A stretch of 64,000 bases of DNA from assembly GCF_028830055.1 (NCBI RefSeq), contig NZ_CP101655.1:248001-312000 (forward strand), in the 5' to 3' direction. The translations under genes and the position numbers were made by a program. This DNA is from Pseudomonas serboccidentalis (GTDB taxonomy: Bacteria > Pseudomonadota > Gammaproteobacteria > Pseudomonadales > Pseudomonadaceae). A model generated the notes under the pieces. The model saw only the letters and a program-made list of their open reading frames with translations. It had not been told where the DNA came from and made no database searches. This document shows positions 18,101-27,084 of this stretch, in pieces; within the stretch, counting starts at the first letter, position 1, and every line of letters begins with the position of its first letter.

Positions 18101-18229
18101 CATGGATCCAAGGAGATTGCATTGCTGACCCGCTCAGTCATCAAGCTGGCTGCCAATGCAACTACGTGAGTTCCGGGGGCTGACTAGACTGCTCACACGT
18201 GCCAGACAACAAGAACAGAGGTGCATACA

Positions 18230-19012
18230 GTGAGCGTAGCCCCGGTCCAGTCGTCCCTTAATGTCAAAGATCAGGTCAGTGCTGCGGAGTGGCAGACCCG
18301 GGTCGATCTCGCCGCCTGTTATCGTCTGGTCGCGCTGCATGGCTGGGACGACCTGATCTTCACCCACATTTCCGCCAAGGTTCCGGGCACCGAAGACTTC
18401 CTGATCAACCCGTTCGGCTTGATGTTCCATGAGATCACCGCGTCGAGCCTGGTCAAAGTCGATCAGGCCGGCAACAAGCTCATGGACAGCCCCTACGAGA
18501 TCAATCCCGCCGGTTACACCATCCACAGCGCCGTGCACGAAGTGCGGCACGATGTGGTCTGTGTGCTGCACACCCACACCGCCTCCGGTGTCGCGGTGTC
18601 GGCGCAAAAACAAGGGGTGTTGCCGATCAGTCAGCAATCGCTGTTCGTGCTGTCGAGTCTGGCCTATCACGCCTATGAAGGCGTGGCGCTGAACCACGAA
18701 GAAAAGGCCCGCTTGCAGGCCGATCTGGGCGACAACAATTTCCTGATGCTGCACAACCACGGGTTACTGACCTGTGGCGGCACCATCGCCGACACGTTTC
18801 TGATGATGTTCACCTTCCAGCGCGCCTGCGACATTCAGGTCATGGCGCAAACCGGCGGCGCGGAACTGATCGCCATCGAACCGCAGATTCTGGCGGGCGC
18901 CAAAGCGATGATCGCCGGCGTGACCAAAAGCGCTCAAGGCATGGGCGGCGCGCTGGCCTGGCCGGCGTTGCTGCGCAAACTCGATAAACAAGACCCCGGA
19001 TATAAACTCTAA
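18230..19012 (+). CDS. Class II aldolase/adducin-family protein
   Basis: About 260 residues with the class II aldolase fold. Metal-binding histidines are seen in LHTHTASG and LHNHGLL; the substrate-phosphate region reads THISAKVPGTEDFLINPFG. It is larger than fuculose aldolases and resembles the adducin-like group of unknown substrate. Two in-frame GTGs are possible; the one at 18230 has AGAGG 8 nt upstream and is preferred to the GTG at 18221. Its stop overlaps the start of the hydrolase gene (TAATG), so both are one unit. Confidence 0.85.
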   Translation: MSVAPVQSSLNVKDQVSAAEWQTRVDLAACYRLVALHGWDDLIFTHISAKVPGTEDFLINPFGLMFHEITASSLVKVDQAGNKLMDSPYEINPAGYTIHSAVHEVRHDVVCVLHTHTASGVAVSAQKQGVLPISQQSLFVLSSLAYHAYEGVALNHEEKARLQADLGDNNFLMLHNHGLLTCGGTIADTFLMMFTFQRACDIQVMAQTGGAELIAIEPQILAGAKAMIAGVTKSAQGMGGALAWPALLRKLDKQDPGYKL

Positions 19013-19914
19013 TGCCTCTTGCCGAGATTCCTCTGTGTGTCTGGCGCAAGCGCAGCCGGACGTTTGTCTTTCGCGGCCAGTCGATCCGTTACTGGACGGC
19101 GGGGCAGGGTGAGCCGCTGCTGCTGATCCACGGTTTTCCGACCGCCAGTTGGGACTGGCACTACCTGTGGCAGCCATTGACCCAACGTTATCGGGTGATC
19201 GCCTGCGACATGCTCGGTTTCGGTGATTCGGCCAAACCGTTGAATCACAGTTACAGCCTGCTGGAGCAGGCCGACCTGCAACAGGCGCTGTTGGCGCATC
19301 TTCAGGTCGAGCAACCGCTGCATATTCTGGCCCACGATTACGGCGACAGCGTTGCCCAGGAACTGCTCGCCCGGCATTACGAAAACCGGATCGCGGTCGC
19401 CAGTTGCGTATTCCTCAATGGCGGGCTGTTCCCGGAAACCCATCGCCCGGTGCTGATGCAAAAACTGCTGCTCAGCCCGCTGGGCTGGATGATTGGCCGG
19501 GCCTTCACCCGTGATGGCCTGGTGAAAAGTTTCCGGCAGATCTTCGGCCCGCAGACCGGCCCTACTGAAAGCGAACTGGATGATTTCTGGAGCCTGATCG
19601 AGACCCATCGCGGTCCACGTATCATGCACAAACTGATCGGCTATATCCCCGAGCGCCGGGTGCAGCGCGACCGCTGGGTGGCGGCCATGCAGCGCGATGA
19701 GATCCCGCTGCGGGTGATCGATGGCGAAGTCGATCCGATCTCCGGGGCGCACATGGTCGAGCGTTACCGGCAGTTGATTGCCGACGCCGACACCGTGTTG
19801 TTGCCGGGCATTGGCCACTATCCACAGATCGAAGCGCCGGTGCAGGTGCTCAAGCATTACCTGGCGTTTCGAGATCACCTGGCGTTGCCGCCGCGCAAAG
19901 TGGCGTGCTCCTGA
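19012..19914 (+). CDS. Alpha/beta hydrolase, MEST/haloalkane-dehalogenase-like
   Basis: A 300-residue alpha/beta hydrolase. The oxyanion region is LLLIHGFPTASWDW, the nucleophile elbow is AHDYGDSVAQE, in which the nucleophile is Asp (as in dehalogenases and epoxide hydrolases) rather than Ser, and the catalytic His is in GIGHYPQIEAP. The HDYGD pattern is like the MEST family, whose substrate is unknown. Coupled by a one-base overlap (TAATG) to the aldolase-family gene. Confidence 0.85.
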   Translation: MPLAEIPLCVWRKRSRTFVFRGQSIRYWTAGQGEPLLLIHGFPTASWDWHYLWQPLTQRYRVIACDMLGFGDSAKPLNHSYSLLEQADLQQALLAHLQVEQPLHILAHDYGDSVAQELLARHYENRIAVASCVFLNGGLFPETHRPVLMQKLLLSPLGWMIGRAFTRDGLVKSFRQIFGPQTGPTESELDDFWSLIETHRGPRIMHKLIGYIPERRVQRDRWVAAMQRDEIPLRVIDGEVDPISGAHMVERYRQLIADADTVLLPGIGHYPQIEAPVQVLKHYLAFRDHLALPPRKVACS

Positions 19915-19919
19915 AAGAT

Positions 19920-19990
19920 CAGAAGATCGCAGCCTGCGGCAGCTCCTGCAGAAGATCGGTGTAGGAGCTGCCGCAGGCTGCGATCTTTTG
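19920..19990. repeat. REP family B inverted pair
   Basis: Arms CAGAAGATCGCAGCCTGCGG and complement, with the co-varied TGCGGCAG/CTGCCGCA variant. Confidence 0.88.
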
Positions 19991-20115
19991 ATTTTTTGGT
20001 TCATCATCCCCCAGCCTTATCGCGCACTATTCAGCCTCAGCCGTATTCGTTGTGACCGAAAGCCCCGTGCCTGACACTCGGGGTCACTGTCCCTCGGCCT
20101 GCTGGAGTTCCTGCG

Positions 20116-21027
20116 ATGAATGAGTCCGTACGTTTCGAAGATAAAGTCGTGATCGTCACCGGTGCCGGCGGTGGCCTGGGCCGTGCGCACGCTTTGCTGT
20201 TCGCCCGGCACGGCGCCAAAGTGCTGGTCAACGACCTCGGCGGCTCGACCCAGGGCGAAGGCGCCAACGCCTCCGCCGCCGATCGCGTGGTGGCGGAAAT
20301 TCGCGAAGCCGGTGGCATTGCCGAGGCCAACCACGACTCGGTCACCGACGGCGACAAACTGGTGCAGAACGCCCTCGATGCCTTTGGCCGTATCGACGTG
20401 GTGGTGAACAACGCCGGGATCCTGCGCGACAAGACGTTTCACAAAATGGACGACGCCGACTGGGATCTGGTCTATCGCGTCCATGTCGAAGGCGCCTACA
20501 AAGTCACCCGCGCCGCGTGGCCGCACCTGCGCGAGCAAAACTACGGCCGGGTGATCTTCACCGCCTCGACCTCGGGCATCTATGGCAACTTCGGCCAGTC
20601 CAACTACGGCATGGCCAAACTCGGCCTCTATGGCCTGACCCGCACCTTGGCTATTGAAGGGCGCAAGAACAACATCCTGGTCAACGCCATCGCGCCTACC
20701 GGTGGCACGCGCATGACCGAGGGCCTGATTCCACCGCAAGTGTTCGAACAGCTCAAACCGGAACTGGTCAGCCCGCTGGTGGTGTACCTGGCCAGTGAAC
20801 AATGCGAGGAAACATCCGGTTTGTTCGAGGTCGGCGGCGGCTGGATGGGCAAGGTGCGCTGGGAGCGCAGCCTCGGCGCCGGGTTCGATCCGCGCAGCGG
20901 GTTCTCCCCGGAAGACGTGGCGGCGCACTGGCAGCAGATTTGCAATTTCGAAGGCGCGGCGCATCCGAAGGACAATATCGAGGCGCTGAAAGAGATGATG
21001 GCAAATTTGCAGAAGTATTCGCTTTAA
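20116..21027 (+). CDS. SDR, peroxisomal MFE-2-like hydroxyacyl-CoA dehydrogenase type
   Basis: A 303-residue short-chain dehydrogenase. It has TGAGGGLGRAHA for NAD(P), NDLGG (acid-type cofactor selection), NNAGILRD, the Ser in TASTSG and the YGMAK active site, plus a C-terminal extension of about 50 residues. This set matches the (3R)-hydroxyacyl-CoA dehydrogenase half of multifunctional enzyme 2, suggesting a role in fatty acyl or related beta-oxidation; actual substrate unknown. SD GGAG 8 nt before the ATG. A terminator follows. Confidence 0.87.
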   Translation: MNESVRFEDKVVIVTGAGGGLGRAHALLFARHGAKVLVNDLGGSTQGEGANASAADRVVAEIREAGGIAEANHDSVTDGDKLVQNALDAFGRIDVVVNNAGILRDKTFHKMDDADWDLVYRVHVEGAYKVTRAAWPHLREQNYGRVIFTASTSGIYGNFGQSNYGMAKLGLYGLTRTLAIEGRKNNILVNAIAPTGGTRMTEGLIPPQVFEQLKPELVSPLVVYLASEQCEETSGLFEVGGGWMGKVRWERSLGAGFDPRSGFSPEDVAAHWQQICNFEGAAHPKDNIEALKEMMANLQKYSL

Positions 21028-21037
21028 CTACTTAAGC

Positions 21038-21074
21038 CACCCGATCAATGGAAGTGATGGTCGGGTGTTTTTTT
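21038..21074 (+). terminator. Terminator after the SDR gene
   Basis: CACCCGA and TCGGGTG stem, then a T run (TGTTTTTTTC). Marks the left edge of the A+T-rich block. Confidence 0.75.
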
Positions 21075-21079
21075 CTGTT

Positions 21080-21337
21080 TTAGTCGTAACGTTTTTCTGT
21101 CATGAATGCCGGCGGTGTCCAATTAGGACCCTTGATTGTTTTTCCATTTTCATCGTAAGACAAGACGCCGTCTCTGAATAACGAGTTGTATGTGTCTACA
21201 AAGACACCATGGGAAATAGTGTCCTTGCGATAGCGTACATACATTTGATCGATGCGCATGGGGTGAAAACATAGCGCGAAGAGTGAAATGACTTCCGCAA
21301 TCGGTTCGTTTTTTATGATTTTCTCGACAGTGCTCAT
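21080..21337 (-). CDS. Small unknown protein, candidate immunity protein
   Basis: An 85-residue acidic/basic mixed protein not recognised by me. It begins MSTVEKIIKNEPIAEVISLF and ends GPNWTPPAFMTEKRYD; no signal peptide or TM helix. A good SD (GAGGAG) lies 9 nt upstream. It follows the frameshifted toxin-like gene by 13 nt on the same strand, the usual order of a toxin and its immunity gene. The reading frame is intact although the partner is broken. Immunity is inference from order and size only. Confidence 0.6.
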   Translation of the reverse strand: MSTVEKIIKNEPIAEVISLFALCFHPMRIDQMYVRYRKDTISHGVFVDTYNSLFRDGVLSYDENGKTIKGPNWTPPAFMTEKRYD

Positions 21338-21350
21338 TGGCCGAAACTCC

Positions 21351-21909
21351 TCATTGAGTGTTCATTGCGTTGATTGCCTCTTCGTTGTAGAGCAGAGTCA
21401 ATTCGCTGCCGAGTTTGTAGTCCTCTAGTGTCGCGGTGTGCGCATTGTTCCATATCGGAGACTCATCAGAGGGGGATGTAGTATCGCTATAGCCAAAATT
21501 TCTGTATCGCTCAAGCTCTCTCAATTCGTGAGTGTAGTAGCGCAGATCAGTGTCAGTATGATTCAAATCCCCGTTCCAAATTCTCTCTAATCTTTGAATC
21601 ATGACGTCGTTAGCATCTGATTGGTTGAACCTCGCTACGTGTAGTTTCACCGAAATGACTCCAGCGTTTGTGATGACCGCTGTGCGCCAGTCCAGATCAA
21701 GTATTGGTCCACCAGACTGCTCTGGATTGTAAATCCGACCGCTGTATTTCCCTTTGACGTAACCTCCCGCGTACGGACTGCTGAACACCATTGTCATTCG
21801 AAGTACGCGGGCCTGGCCGCATATGGTCAGGTGCAACGCCTTTTATTTCCAGCGCAGTATCGATTTGAAGATAACCAGGCCTGTCGGGCAGCCTCGGTGG
21901 ATTTTGCAT
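21351..21909 (-). pseudogene. Frameshifted toxin-like gene (two reading frames)
   Basis: Two overlapping minus-strand frames read as one broken protein. The 5' frame starts at the ATG at 21909 (SD AAAGGA 7 nt upstream; MQNPPRLPDRPGYLQIDTAL) and stays sensible up to SNDNGV near 21778. The 3' frame continues from FSSPYAGGYVKGKYSGRIYN to the stop at 21351. A single missing base at about 21775 (GTT-CAGCAG) would join them. The C-terminal segment has YYTHELRELERYRNFGY and WNNAHTATLEDYKLGSEL, which reads like the conserved end of a polymorphic-toxin-type domain that I cannot name. A sequencing error is possible. Base composition is A+T-rich. Confidence 0.5.
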
Positions 21910-21915
21910 ATTCAT

Positions 21916-22744
21916 ATCCTTTTGAATGTGCGTGATGACGTTATTGGTTTGTGCAAGAGCTCACTGCTGCAGGCGATGCGATCCTTGTCGCCGGGCAATG
22001 CTTGAGTCGTTTCAAGTTGCAACAAGCCTGAGTTCAAAAGTCTGAGAACTCCGTGAGTTATTGCTTGTAGTGTTGAGTGAACTTTCGAGGGTTTGTAAAA
22101 GGACGGGGTTGCGTACTGCTATGCAATAAGAAGTTTCCGATGGATTTTTCGGAGGTTTCTTGTAGGACTGGATGCCTGTTTTTCATCAGGCATAAAAAAG
22201 GCCGCTGCAAACGCAGCGGCCAAGGTAAGACGTTGGATCAAGGAGCTACAAATCAACGTCAGTGAACACCGGGGCGATCAATCGAAGAATCGATTGATCT
22301 GAAATCGGTCAGCCTGGGTGCGAGTTGCTCACCGGCCAAGGCTTCGTGCTGTACGGCGTGTGCCGTGAAAGCCCGCTCAGAATAAGGTCTCGAGCCCAAA
22401 GGAAAAATAGCAATTCCGGATATGCACTGTTACGGGGCATGTAACAGTCTGATCGCACCACGGCACCCTGCACGGCCTGGGCAGCGTATTCGCAGCCAAA
22501 AACATGTCGCTTCGCTCTATATTTCGGATAATTGAATTTGTTGCTCTCGGTAATGATAGAGCACGTATTTTTATTTTTGAAGTTGTCATCATAGATGTGT
22601 GGTTTTGTGTTTTTGTTAATGGCTTGTAATCTATATTTATTGAAATGAACTGGTTCTTCTTGTTTTCGGAAAATGAATCTATCTTTCGCTTTCCCGGTGA
22701 CGCGGTATGTCGCAATCACTGAATATGAAAGATAGGATCTCAAG
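21916..22744. other. A+T-rich stretch without a convincing gene
   Basis: About 830 nt between the toxin-like pair and the large toxin gene. Both strands contain open frames, but with codon use unlike the neighbours. A minus-strand frame ends at 22309 (...RHTPYSTKPWPVSNSHPG) upstream of a minus-strand terminator at 22192-22221; part of it runs antisense into the big toxin gene. It may be the remains of a gene. The promoter of the toxin must lie in the right part. Confidence 0.4.
22192..22221 (-). terminator. Minus-strand rho-independent terminator without an obvious gene
   Basis: GGCCGCTGC-AAAC-GCAGCGGCC is a 9-bp perfect stem; on the minus strand it is followed by TTTTTT. It would end a transcript coming from the 22.3-22.7 kb stretch. 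Confidence 0.75.
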
Positions 22745-25700
22745 ATGGATAAGTTGTACAAAAGTTTGATGCGCGGCTCTGAAGGTGAGGAAGTTACCTG
22801 GAGAGCGGAGTGGGAGAAGGCTAACGCCGTGCAGAGTCGAGTGTTCGCAATTGTGGATGCGATCCCGACAGTTCGGCAAATCGCTCGACAGGCACTGCGG
22901 CAAGAGTTGCAACGTCGAAATAAGGCCATTGATATCGATAATGTTTACATCAATATCACGGACCGGTCGTATGAGCTTGAAACGCGTCCCTCGGGCAAGC
23001 TTTCTGATGTCTTGCTCCATTGTCTTGATAACAATGTATTGCCGAACTATCTGAGTGGCGGCGGAGATGGAGTGTTTTACCTGCCCGATACCGTTAGCGA
23101 TCAGATGAGAGTCGAAGGGTTCAGTATTATTGACGCCGAGGGATCCATTACCTATGCGTTACGGAACCTGGAAAGCAGCCTGCGTTCGGAAATACGTAAA
23201 TATTGGGCAGCCCCTGAAAAATCCGCGGTCGCTGAAGAATCACTGCAGACGAATAAAGAGGCATTTCAGCAAGCCTATCTTGATGTACTTGCCGCAGAGC
23301 TTTCTTTAAAAGCCATGGCCGGTGTAATGGACCATGGCATGGCGGCACGCTTTAGCTACTTGTTGGGTCTGGAGAGTGGAGCGGGTGCTTACAAAATAGA
23401 GTTCAGCCCTGAACCCGACTATCGATCTTCGCTGGGGCCGGGGTTTGTGCTTGATAATGTGATGCGAACGGATTCGGAAATGAAGTTGATCAACGAGTCC
23501 ACGGGCTATGTCATGCATGCGCCAGGCCATGGCTTCGAGTATTTCAACAGCAATTTTGAATTGCGCGATAAGTTGCTGGCGCGTGTGTCAGCGTCTGGTA
23601 GCGAATTTGCTTTTCCGAAAACAACGCAGAATGTTGCGGCCTATTGTGTTGAGACTTATCTGAAAGGACAACTCGACACAGTTACAAACCTTATGCGTGA
23701 TCGGCAGGAACAGACTCAAGCGTTCAGCCTGATATTGCAGGACAATCAAGTGTTGACGGTGATGCGTGATGACATCGGTCGTCGCTTTAATCAGTTACAG
23801 GCAGAACTCAAACGTACGGAATGGCCACTCTGGTTGAAGAGTGGCGGTGAAAGTATTCAGCAGCGTTACGTCGAACTTGAGTATTCGATGGAGAAATACC
23901 ACGCCAGCTACCAAGTGGTTTTCGACAAGAGTTTCTCGTTCAAAGACTATGTCTTGCGGTGTTTTTCCGAGTGGGCAATGAGTGCATTCGGTGAGCAACT
24001 GAATGCCGAGACGATAGAGGTACGAAGCCTCCATAAAATGCAACTGGGTGGGCGCACCATCGAGCAGATCGATAGCCGGACCCTGATGGAGTTCCTCATT
24101 TTTGGCCTGCATGAGGAGAGCTACAAAGCCGAACTCAGTATCGAGGGGTTGCCGCTCGGTAGCGGATTTTCCGCAGCAGCACTTGAGAGATGGTTGAGCA
24201 ACATCAACTTGCGCTCGCAGTTTGTATCCAGTCTCCCCACTGATCCATCGCCGGAGTTTGCACAGGCCTACCGCGACCATATGCGTAGCAAGATGGCGTT
24301 CGCGCTTTTCATTGCCCGTCATTCTGGGGTCTACAGTGATGCCGATGCAAAAGTGATTGAAGCGGCGTTGGCTGGTGACCTGTCGGTGTCTATACGTGGA
24401 ATAAAACTGAGCCTGAAGTTTCCAGGGCCACCGTTGAAAGATGTGATGGTGTTTCTTGCACGGGAAAGTACGACGTATCTGGTTTACCTGAGAACGCCTG
24501 AAGGTAAATTTGCTTTCATGAAGTTTGCGGATTTATTCGTGCTGAACGACTGGTTTGAGTCGGCCATGACCGCTGACCGTGAATACGCGGCGTCATTGAT
24601 TCATCCGGACTATTTGAACGATGCCGGAACGTTGCAAGGTGTCAGCCGTGACTCAACCTATTACCTGTACAGGCTGGATACCCAATACCCTGAACTTTTC
24701 CCAAATGGCGCAGTACCGTTGCTCAATGACGTCAATATCGCTTATCAGAGTGAACTTGCGTTACACAAGGCTATCGCGCCTGCGCCTTACCGGTACTTGG
24801 GGATCGAGGCACGCAAACGCTATGCTCGATTGAACACCGAGCTCAAGGCGCTCTCCACCATTGAGGCGCGGGACAATGCTTTCCCTTCTTACGAACGCTT
24901 TACTTACGATGCGGTAAAACAGAACCTTGAAAGCCTGCTGTATACACGAGGACAAAGTGTCGAAGTCAATCCCGATCAGATTATTGTCCAGACTGACGAC
25001 TTTCAGAAAAGTGTCACGGATCTGCTCATCGAAGGCCTTTCGTTTGAAGCTGCCAATCCTGCATATCCGAGCAAATATGACCCCAGGTATTTTTTGACGG
25101 GTGGCCATCCCGCGATCGATCAACTGGATATTCGCGATCTTTCCTCGTTATCGAAAACATTCCGCCCTGGCGACAGATATAGGGCAATGCTCGGAAATGA
25201 CTATCTGGACAGGGAGCATCCCGACTACGCATTCAAACGCGCCGTCCACGCCAAGAAAGTTCGCTGTCAGATGCACTACGATATCCTCGCCAACTATGTC
25301 GATGGCAGGTTTGGGTCTGAGGTATTTTCTGCTCTACAACGTGTTGTCGGAAGCTTGAAAGAAGATGTCTATCACTACCCGGTCATTAATTCCATCGAGG
25401 AAGGTGATGAAGGATTATACGAATTCAATATCTATAAACTGGGTCTCACAAAAGACCACGACCGCACTGTTGCAGGTGTCTATATCCTTCGGTTGGACAT
25501 CGCCAGCCAGTTCCAAAACTGGTTATATACGCCGGATGCGCCGGATGGTGTAGCTTATCGACCAATCAGCGATTTCATTCCCTCCATTCGTTACCGATTT
25601 GGCCCTATGCGGGATTATTACTTTGATCGGGTTGCGCTGATCGATCGAGAAGTGATCAATAATTATTTTGATGACCTTGTCGCGACCGTGGATACCCGGC

Positions 25701-26227
25701 CTCCGATCAAGACGCAGCAACGCGCCAGGCTGCACAATCTCTTCAAGTTCCACGATCGGAGAGTCGAACGTGTGCAGAGTGATATCGCAGAGCGAACCAC
25801 CAGTTTGAAGGAGATTATTGCGGGGCTGATTTACGATGGCTTGATCAAGGTAGCGAGTGTCATCAGTCTCGTTGTGCCACCCATTGGCACCGTGGTCGTC
25901 GCGGTTCAGATGATGAAAAGTATTTACGACGGAGCACAGGCGCAAAGACGAGGTGACTACTCGGCGGCCCTGGGACATGGCGCGCAAGCGTTGATTGGTC
26001 TGTTTACGCTCGGCCAGGCAGCCAAAGCCGGCGAGAGTGTAGAGGTGATCAAGAAGTTGACTAACGTTCAGCGAACGTTTCTCAGCTTGGTCGATGACGC
26101 TCGGTCAGCGGCGCAATTCGTCGCTGAGGCGGCGGGTCACAAAACGGCAGATCAGCAGTTGATCGATTTCTTCACTGAGTTGCTGAAGGATCAAGCGTCA
26201 AGCATCAGCAAAACGATAGTGCGCTGA
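22745..26227 (+). CDS. Dermonecrotic-toxin-like (DUF6543-type) large protein
   Basis: A 1160-residue protein in lower-G+C DNA than its surroundings. No signal peptide. It resembles the large Pseudomonas 'dermonecrotic toxin domain' proteins. The core module appears twice: about residues 390-615, ending in YLRTPEGKFAFMKFADL (from about 581), and about 720-950, with the better preserved LYTPDAPDGVAYRPISDF (YTPDAPDG at 928-935). A hydrophobic helical hairpin follows (about 1036-1057 and 1078-1097), then a short tail. Longer relatives continue after this hairpin into an effector domain; here the protein stops about 60 residues later. It may be complete, truncated, or a carrier form. A weak SD (AGATAGGA) precedes the ATG. 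Gene stands alone; no secretion genes are nearby. Confidence 0.75.
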   Translation: MDKLYKSLMRGSEGEEVTWRAEWEKANAVQSRVFAIVDAIPTVRQIARQALRQELQRRNKAIDIDNVYINITDRSYELETRPSGKLSDVLLHCLDNNVLPNYLSGGGDGVFYLPDTVSDQMRVEGFSIIDAEGSITYALRNLESSLRSEIRKYWAAPEKSAVAEESLQTNKEAFQQAYLDVLAAELSLKAMAGVMDHGMAARFSYLLGLESGAGAYKIEFSPEPDYRSSLGPGFVLDNVMRTDSEMKLINESTGYVMHAPGHGFEYFNSNFELRDKLLARVSASGSEFAFPKTTQNVAAYCVETYLKGQLDTVTNLMRDRQEQTQAFSLILQDNQVLTVMRDDIGRRFNQLQAELKRTEWPLWLKSGGESIQQRYVELEYSMEKYHASYQVVFDKSFSFKDYVLRCFSEWAMSAFGEQLNAETIEVRSLHKMQLGGRTIEQIDSRTLMEFLIFGLHEESYKAELSIEGLPLGSGFSAAALERWLSNINLRSQFVSSLPTDPSPEFAQAYRDHMRSKMAFALFIARHSGVYSDADAKVIEAALAGDLSVSIRGIKLSLKFPGPPLKDVMVFLARESTTYLVYLRTPEGKFAFMKFADLFVLNDWFESAMTADREYAASLIHPDYLNDAGTLQGVSRDSTYYLYRLDTQYPELFPNGAVPLLNDVNIAYQSELALHKAIAPAPYRYLGIEARKRYARLNTELKALSTIEARDNAFPSYERFTYDAVKQNLESLLYTRGQSVEVNPDQIIVQTDDFQKSVTDLLIEGLSFEAANPAYPSKYDPRYFLTGGHPAIDQLDIRDLSSLSKTFRPGDRYRAMLGNDYLDREHPDYAFKRAVHAKKVRCQMHYDILANYVDGRFGSEVFSALQRVVGSLKEDVYHYPVINSIEEGDEGLYEFNIYKLGLTKDHDRTVAGVYILRLDIASQFQNWLYTPDAPDGVAYRPISDFIPSIRYRFGPMRDYYFDRVALIDREVINNYFDDLVATVDTRPPIKTQQRARLHNLFKFHDRRVERVQSDIAERTTSLKEIIAGLIYDGLIKVASVISLVVPPIGTVVVAVQMMKSIYDGAQAQRRGDYSAALGHGAQALIGLFTLGQAAKAGESVEVIKKLTNVQRTFLSLVDDARSAAQFVAEAAGHKTADQQLIDFFTELLKDQASSISKTIVR

Positions 26228-26257
26228 ACCCAGGCTGGCGCGTGGAGATCGCAGGAA

Positions 26258-27043
26258 TCAATGGGCTTTCTCGTACCCCATGCGCCAACTCACGGCCTGC
26301 GCGGCTGCCAGCAATCGCTGCGCCGCCGGGCCGTTCTCGTCGGCGTGGAACAGCGAGGTCGGACCGACGATGGTCAGCACGGCGACGATCTGCCCGACCG
26401 CGTTGAACACCGGCGCCGACAGCGCGTCCACGCCCGGCATCAACAGACCGTGCACATGATGCAGGCCGCGCTCGCGGATTTGTTCACACAGGCTGGCATA
26501 GGTTTTTTCATCGGCCAGCGGATGATCGGCGACGGCGATTTCCAGCTCGCGCAGTTCATCGGTTTCCCGATGCGGCAGATAGGCGCTGAACACCAACCCG
26601 GTCGACGAGCTGAGCAGCGGCAATACCGACCCCAGTTGCGTGACCACCGTCACCGCACGCACCGCCGGCTCGATGTGCACCACGGTCGCACCCTGATTGC
26701 CCCACACCGCCAGAAAGCAGGTTTCATTCAATTCGTCGCGCAACTCGGCCAAGGGCAGGGCGGCGACTTTGAGCACGTCCATACTGTTGAGGGCGGCAAG
26801 GCCTACGCGCAGTGCTTCACGTCCGAGGCCGTAATGGTTGGTGGCGGCGTTCTGTTCGGCGAACCCGCTGGCGATCAGTGCCTGAAGGTAACGGTGCACC
26901 TTGCTCGCCGGCATTTGTACATGTTCGGCCAGACGCGACAGGGACGTGGAGGGCGACAATTCGGCCAAGGCCTTGAGGATGTCGGTGCCGACCTCGGCGG
27001 AGCGGACTTTCTGTTTGCCGTTGCTGTCGCTGGTTTTTTCCAT
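26258..27043 (-). CDS. hmgR: IclR-family repressor of homogentisate catabolism
   Basis: A 261-residue IclR regulator: N-terminal winged helix (LSRLAEHVQMPASKVHRYLQ, about residues 34-60) and a GAF-like effector domain (SSTGLVFSAYLP ... VDALSAPVFNAVGQ). It is divergent from hmgA, across a palindromic operator, as in P. putida where HmgR represses hmgABC and responds to homogentisate. The toxin-like gene ends 30 nt downstream. Confidence 0.92.
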   Translation of the reverse strand: MEKTSDSNGKQKVRSAEVGTDILKALAELSPSTSLSRLAEHVQMPASKVHRYLQALIASGFAEQNAATNHYGLGREALRVGLAALNSMDVLKVAALPLAELRDELNETCFLAVWGNQGATVVHIEPAVRAVTVVTQLGSVLPLLSSSTGLVFSAYLPHRETDELRELEIAVADHPLADEKTYASLCEQIRERGLHHVHGLLMPGVDALSAPVFNAVGQIVAVLTIVGPTSLFHADENGPAAQRLLAAAQAVSWRMGYEKAH

Positions 27044-27084
27044 GGTGCGGTCGGGATCCGAAAACGAATGGGCGTCTTTATAGC

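Noticed and set aside
18122-18169. TTG-initiated 15-codon frame with a good SD after lrgB
   Set aside because: Too short to judge, no family signal, and the SD may be coincidental.
22309-22929. 206-codon minus-strand frame
   Set aside because: Its first third is antisense to the toxin gene and the rest has no recognisable protein character; kept only as a note with the terminator.
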